Shown one piece after another: positions 60,296-64,000 of a stretch of DNA of 64,000 bases. The notes below the pieces were generated by a model that saw only the letters and a list, made by a program, of their open reading frames with translations, was not told the origin of the DNA and searched no databases. Source of the DNA: Methylopila jiangsuensis (lineage in GTDB: Bacteria; Pseudomonadota; Alphaproteobacteria; Rhizobiales; Methylopilaceae); NCBI RefSeq assembly GCF_027922305.1, contig NZ_BSFK01000016.1, positions 616,565 to 680,564 of the forward strand. Direction: 5' to 3'. How positions within the stretch are numbered: position 1 is the stretch's first letter; each line of letters starts with the position of its first letter. The translations under genes and the position numbers were made by a program.

Positions 60296-62527
60296 TTAAA
60301 GCAGCTTGTCGAGGGTGATCGGCAGATGGCGCACCCGCCGTCCGGTGGCGTGGAACACGGCGTTGGCGATGGCCGCCGCCACGCCGACGATGCCGATCTC
60401 GCCGAGGCCCTTCACGCCGAGCGGGTTGGCCCGGTCGTCCTCGTCCACGAAAATGACCTCGATGTCCGGAGCGTCCGCATGGCTCGGAATGTGGTACTCG
60501 CCCAGATTGGCGTTCATGATCCGCCCGAGCGTGGCATCCCACACGGTCTCCTCGTGCAGCGCCATGCCAAGGCCCATCACCGCGCCGCCGAGGATCTGGC
60601 TGCGGGCGGTGGCGGGGTTGAGGATGCGGCCGGCGGCGACGGCGCTGACCAGGCGCGCCACCCGGATCACGCCCAGCTCCTCGTCCACCCGCACCTCCGC
60701 GAACACGGCGGAGTGGGTGTAGGAGGCGTATTTTTTCGTGAACTCCTCGTCCGGCTCGAACTCGGTCTCCGCCGCGATCCCGTCGCCGCCGGCGGCGCGG
60801 ACGAGATCGGCGTAGGCCACGGTCGCGGCTGGATCGGACGCCAGCGCCACGCCGTCGGCGGTGAAGCGCGCATGGGCGATGGCGGCGTTCGCGAAGGCGC
60901 CGTTCATGCCGCGCGCCTGCGCCAGCAGCTTCTCCTTCAGCGCCGCGCAGGCGGCCTGAACCGCGCTGCCGGCCGAGGCCGCGCCCCAGGAGCCGCCCTC
61001 CACCGGCGCCTTGGGAAGGGTGGTGTCGCCGAGCTTCGCCGTGACCCGTTCGATGGGCAGGCCCAGCGCCTCGGCGGCGATCTGGCTGAGGATGGTGTAG
61101 GCGCCGGTGCCGATGTCGGCGGTGCCGCAGGCCACCTCCAGCCGCCCCTCCGCGTCGAGCGTCGCCCGGGCGGCGTGGGGCTGCATCATCGCCTCCCAGC
61201 AGCCGGTGGCCATGCCGAGGCCGACGAGTTCGGACCCGTCGCGCATGGAGCGGGGCTCCGGGCGGCGCCTGTCCCAGCCGAAACGCTCGGCGCCCTGGCG
61301 GTAGCAGGCTTTCAGCTCCTTGGACGAGAACGGCTTGTCTTCGTTGAAGTCGCGCTCGGCGTAGTTCCGGAGCCGCAGCTCCAGCGGGTCGATCTTCAGC
61401 CTGGAGGCCAGTTCGTCCATCGCGGCTTCGAGCGCGTAGAGGCCGAGCGCCGCGCCGGGGGCGCGCATGTCCGACGGCGTCGAGGTGTCGAGCTTCGCCA
61501 GTTCGTAGGACAGAGTGACGTTGGGACAGGCGTAGAGCAGGCCCGACCAGTTCACGGTCGGCTCCTGATAGTCCTCGTAACGTGAGGTGGCCTGCACCGC
61601 CGCATGGCGGATCGAGGTCAGGCGGCCGTCCTCGGAGGCGGACAGCGCCACCGTGTGCAGCGTGTCCGGGCGCCAGCCCATGGTGTACATCTGCTGGCGG
61701 GTCAGCGTGAGGCGGACGGAGCGCTTCAGCGTCAGCGCGGCGAGCGTCGCCAGCAGCAGGTCGTAGTGCGGCCGGAGCGCCATGCCGAAGGCGCCGCCCA
61801 CGAAGGGCGAGATCACCCTCACCGCGTCGGGATCGAGCCCGAACACGGCGCAGACGTAGGTCTTCGGATTGTTCACCCCCTGGGTCTTGGTGTGGATGGC
61901 GAGGCGGCCGTCGCCCTCCCAGACCACGGTGGTCGCCATGGTCTCCATGGGGTTGTGGTGCTCGGCCGCGACCCGGTAGTCCTCCTGAAGCCGCACCGGC
62001 GCCGCGGCGAACGCCGCCTGCGCGTCGCCGCGGGGAGGAGGCGGCGGCGGAATGCCCGACCGCGGCTCGGGCGGGACATAGGCCGCAGCCTTTGCGGCCA
62101 TCAGGTCCACCTGGGGCGTCTCGGCGTCGTAGTCCGCCGTGATCAGCGCCGCGGCGTCGCGGGCGTGCTCGTGGCTGTCCGCGATCACCAGAGCGATCGG
62201 CTGGCCGCTGAAGTGGATGCGGTCGTCGCAGAACGGCCGGAATGGACTGCCCGGAACCGCCCCCATGTCCTTCAGATAGGGATCGTCTTCATCGGGCAGG
62301 CCCGGATCGCGCTCGTGGCTGAGCACGGCGATCACGCCGGGCGCGGCTTTGGCCGCCGCAAGATGCAGGCTCCGGATGCGGCCGCGGGCGATGGCGCTCG
62401 ACGCCACAGCGCCGTAGGCCATGCCCTCGACGGCGACTTCGGCGGCGTAGCGGGCCCGGCCGGTCACTTTCAGCGGTCCATCCACGCGAGGCTGCGGACG
62501 GCCCACATAGGCAAGAACGTCGTTCAT
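60296..62527 (-). CDS. paoC: Molybdopterin-binding subunit of xanthine-oxidase-family aldehyde oxidoreductase (PaoC-like)
   Basis: A 743-residue subunit binding molybdenum cofactor. It starts VGRPQPRVDGPLKVTGRARY, has SPFVGGAFGMALRPHYDLLL, GWRPDTLHTVALSASEDGRL, and TPSDMRAPGAALGLYALEA. The Moco region VACGTADIGTGAYTILSQIA is followed by VEGGSWGAASAGSAVQA, and the catalytic Glu is in GVKGLGEIGIVGVAAAIANA. Layout and length fit YagR/PaoC. The enzyme oxidises aldehydes in the periplasm or cytoplasm; the true substrate is unknown. Last gene of a paoA-paoB-paoC operon. Confidence 0.9.
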   Translation of the reverse strand: MNDVLAYVGRPQPRVDGPLKVTGRARYAAEVAVEGMAYGAVASSAIARGRIRSLHLAAAKAAPGVIAVLSHERDPGLPDEDDPYLKDMGAVPGSPFRPFCDDRIHFSGQPIALVIADSHEHARDAAALITADYDAETPQVDLMAAKAAAYVPPEPRSGIPPPPPPRGDAQAAFAAAPVRLQEDYRVAAEHHNPMETMATTVVWEGDGRLAIHTKTQGVNNPKTYVCAVFGLDPDAVRVISPFVGGAFGMALRPHYDLLLATLAALTLKRSVRLTLTRQQMYTMGWRPDTLHTVALSASEDGRLTSIRHAAVQATSRYEDYQEPTVNWSGLLYACPNVTLSYELAKLDTSTPSDMRAPGAALGLYALEAAMDELASRLKIDPLELRLRNYAERDFNEDKPFSSKELKACYRQGAERFGWDRRRPEPRSMRDGSELVGLGMATGCWEAMMQPHAARATLDAEGRLEVACGTADIGTGAYTILSQIAAEALGLPIERVTAKLGDTTLPKAPVEGGSWGAASAGSAVQAACAALKEKLLAQARGMNGAFANAAIAHARFTADGVALASDPAATVAYADLVRAAGGDGIAAETEFEPDEEFTKKYASYTHSAVFAEVRVDEELGVIRVARLVSAVAAGRILNPATARSQILGGAVMGLGMALHEETVWDATLGRIMNANLGEYHIPSHADAPDIEVIFVDEDDRANPLGVKGLGEIGIVGVAAAIANAVFHATGRRVRHLPITLDKLL

Positions 62528-62538
62528 TTCGCCGGCCC

Positions 62539-63555
62539 TCAATTGATGACCTTGCGCGACTGGCTCTGGGGCGCGCCGTCGGCGGCCTGTGTCAGGGCGC
62601 GGATGATCGCCCGGCGGGCGAGCGGGATCTTGAAGTCGTTGCCGCCAAGGCCGACCGCGCCCTGCAGCAGGCGATCGGCCGCCTCGGCGAACGCTGCGCG
62701 GGAGGGCGCGGCGCCTTCGAGCAGGGCTTCCGCCTCGCGTATGCGCCAGGGCTTGTGCGCGACGCCGCCCAGCGCCAGACGGGCCGTGACGACGCGGCCT
62801 CCCGCGATCTCCAGCGCCGCGGCGACGGAGACCAGGGCGAAGGCGTAGGACAGCCGGTCGCGCAGCTTCAGATAGCTGTGATGGCGGCCGAAGCGCGGCG
62901 ACGGCAGCTCCACCGCGGTGATGATCTCGCCGCGGTCCAGCGTGACGTCCCGCTCGGGCGCGTCGCCGGGCAGGCGGTGCAGATCGGCGATCGGCAGCGC
63001 GCGGGCCCCGTTCGGCCCCTCCACATGCACGATCGCCTCCAGCGCCGCGAGCGCCACGCACATGTCGGACGGGTGGGTGGCGACGCAGGCCTCGCTCGCG
63101 CCAAGGATGGCGGCGTTGCGGTTGATCCCGGTTCGCGCCGAACAGCCGGAGCCCGGCGCGCGTTTGTTGCAGGCCGTGGCCACGTCGTAGAAGTAGGGGC
63201 AGCGGGTGCGCTGCAGCAGGTTGCCGCCGGTGGTGGCGGCGTTGCGCAGCTGGGCCGAGGCGCCGGCGAGAATGGCGCTGGCGAGCAGCGGGTAGTCGCG
63301 CGCCGCCTGCGGATGGTAGGCGAGGTCGGAGTTGGGCGTCAGCGCGCCGATGCGTAGCCCGCCGGCGTCCGTCGGGATGACGCCGTGGAGCGGCAGCCGG
63401 GTGATGTCCACCAGCCGGCGGGGGGCCTCCACGTCGTATTTCATCAGGTCGACGAGGTTGGTGCCGCCGGCGATGACCCGGGAGCCGGGCTCCGCCGCAA
63501 GCGCCGCGATGGCGTCCTGAAGGCTTTGGGCGCGCAGGTAGGAGAAGGGCGTCAT
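62539..63555 (-). CDS. paoB: FAD-binding subunit (PaoB-like) with extra iron-sulfur cluster
   Basis: A 338-residue FAD subunit. The FAD motif is [20 protein letters not shown] and [13 protein letters not shown]. An insertion carries cysteines in [20 protein letters not shown] and GC, matching the extra [4Fe-4S] site of PaoB. The C-terminal domain has [20 protein letters not shown]. It transfers electrons from the molybdenum site to an acceptor. The start overlaps the paoA stop (ATGA). Confidence 0.92.
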   Translation of the reverse strand: MTPFSYLRAQSLQDAIAALAAEPGSRVIAGGTNLVDLMKYDVEAPRRLVDITRLPLHGVIPTDAGGLRIGALTPNSDLAYHPQAARDYPLLASAILAGASAQLRNAATTGGNLLQRTRCPYFYDVATACNKRAPGSGCSARTGINRNAAILGASEACVATHPSDMCVALAALEAIVHVEGPNGARALPIADLHRLPGDAPERDVTLDRGEIITAVELPSPRFGRHHSYLKLRDRLSYAFALVSVAAALEIAGGRVVTARLALGGVAHKPWRIREAEALLEGAAPSRAAFAEAADRLLQGAVGLGGNDFKIPLARRAIIRALTQAADGAPQSQSRKVIN

Positions 63556-64000
63556 TCCGCGGCCTCCTTCGCGCCGGCGGCGCCGGCCATGACGTCGCCG
63601 ATGGCGGCGGCGATGTTGGAATAGGCGCCGCAGCGGCACAGGTTGCCGCTCATCAGCTCGCGGATCTCGTCCGGGGTTCGCGCCTGTCCCTCCGCAACGA
63701 GCGCCACGGCGGAGCAGATCTGCCCCGGCGTGCAGTAGCCGCACTGGAAGGCGTCCCGGGCCACGAAGGCGGCCTGCATCGGATGAAGGTCGTCTGGCGT
63801 CCCAAGGCCTTCGATGGTGACCACGTCGCATCCGTCCCGCATCACCGCCAGCTGCAGGCAGGCGTTCACCCGCCGGCCGTCCACGAGCACGGTGCAGGCG
63901 CCGCACTGGCCCTGGTCGCAGCCCTTCTTGGTTCCGGTGAGATGGAGGCGCTCGCGCAGAAGGTCGAGCAGGGTCACCGCCGGCTCGATCTCCAGCCGTC
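63552..64000 (-). CDS. paoA: [2Fe-2S] subunit (PaoA-like), 5' end beyond window
   Basis: The iron-sulfur subunit of the same enzyme. The plant-ferredoxin cluster is in [20 protein letters not shown] with a later Cys in NACLQLAV. The second cluster is in [10 protein letters not shown] and [16 protein letters not shown]. The frame continues to the right edge ([18 protein letters not shown] precedes the cluster), so the N-terminus and any Tat signal are outside the window. The gene probably starts the paoABC operon. Confidence 0.92.
   Translation of the reverse strand, partial: RLEIEPAVTLLDLLRERLHLTGTKKGCDQGQCGACTVLVDGRRVNACLQLAVMRDGCDVVTIEGLGTPDDLHPMQAAFVARDAFQCGYCTPGQICSAVALVAEGQARTPDEIRELMSGNLCRCGAYSNIAAAIGDVMAGAAGAKEAAE

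Overview
The window is GC-rich chromosomal DNA from an alphaproteobacterium of the order Hyphomicrobiales (Rhizobiales), probably a methylotroph. The evidence is housekeeping gene content of that group (dnaA next to rpsT, a RegB/ActS-type kinase, PhaA/PhaB/PhaR/PhaZ, GlxBCD-GlnT), very high GC at third codon positions, and a periplasmic lanmodulin that closely resembles, from memory, the lanmodulin of Hansschlegelia quercus. Genes are densely packed with many 4-base stop/start overlaps. I see no insertion sequence, prophage, CRISPR array, rRNA or tRNA.

Layout. 1-4952 (minus): a copper-handling operon running DUF2946 protein, TonB receptor, PCuAC chaperone, YcnI/DUF1775, CopC-CopD (cut by the left edge). 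5016-11685: SDR, NUDIX, GDP-mannose enzyme ManC, MOSC protein, ArsC-like protein, TPR-glycosyltransferase, L,D-transpeptidase. 11868-17156 (minus): XRE-cupin regulator, then the three glutamate-synthase-like subunits (GlxB/C/D, equivalent to MgsA/B/C) and a type III glutamine synthetase (GlnT or GmaS); this is the N-methylglutamate/methylamine module without the dehydrogenase. 17262-17653: candidate guanidine-II riboswitch and a guanidinium exporter. 17970-20676 (minus): 3-hydroxybutyryl-CoA dehydrogenase with EtfA/EtfB. 20876-25289 (minus): dnaA, rhodanese, a long non-coding stretch, rpsT and a redox-sensing histidine kinase. 25459-30891: polyhydroxybutyrate genes phaZ, phaB, phaA and phaR, with the lanmodulin gene between phaZ and phaB.

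31031-41040: two unknown small genes, prfC, a polytopic membrane protein, YqaA, a phosphoesterase overlapping a diacylglycerol-kinase-like protein, an amino-acid permease and an OmpA-domain protein with a very large arginine/acid repeat. 41354-52998: mostly single genes (DUF900 lipoprotein hydrolase, HD protein, Gly/Val repeat protein, tyrosine phosphatase, NrtR-like regulator, phospholipase D, LysR, MhpD-like hydratase, Tag glycosylase, YgfZ, dihydroorotase, LysE exporter). 53111-58928 (plus): a caa3-type cytochrome oxidase operon with subunit II carrying a haem c domain, fused subunits I+III, CtaG and a three-haem cytochrome c. 58948-60206 (minus): the TIGR02588/TIGR02587 pair. 60296-64000 (minus): a PaoABC-type molybdenum aldehyde/xanthine oxidoreductase, cut by the right edge.

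Most notable points: a Hansschlegelia-type lanmodulin inside a PHB cluster; a two-hairpin ACG-loop leader in front of the Gdx exporter; a coxB gene whose lipoprotein signal has no ATG, GTG or TTG start; a 41-codon ORF coupled on both sides between coxB and ctaDE; a diacylglycerol-kinase-family protein that has lost GGDGT; and a PHB depolymerase fused to a helix-hairpin-helix domain. All family assignments come from reading motifs, without database searches.
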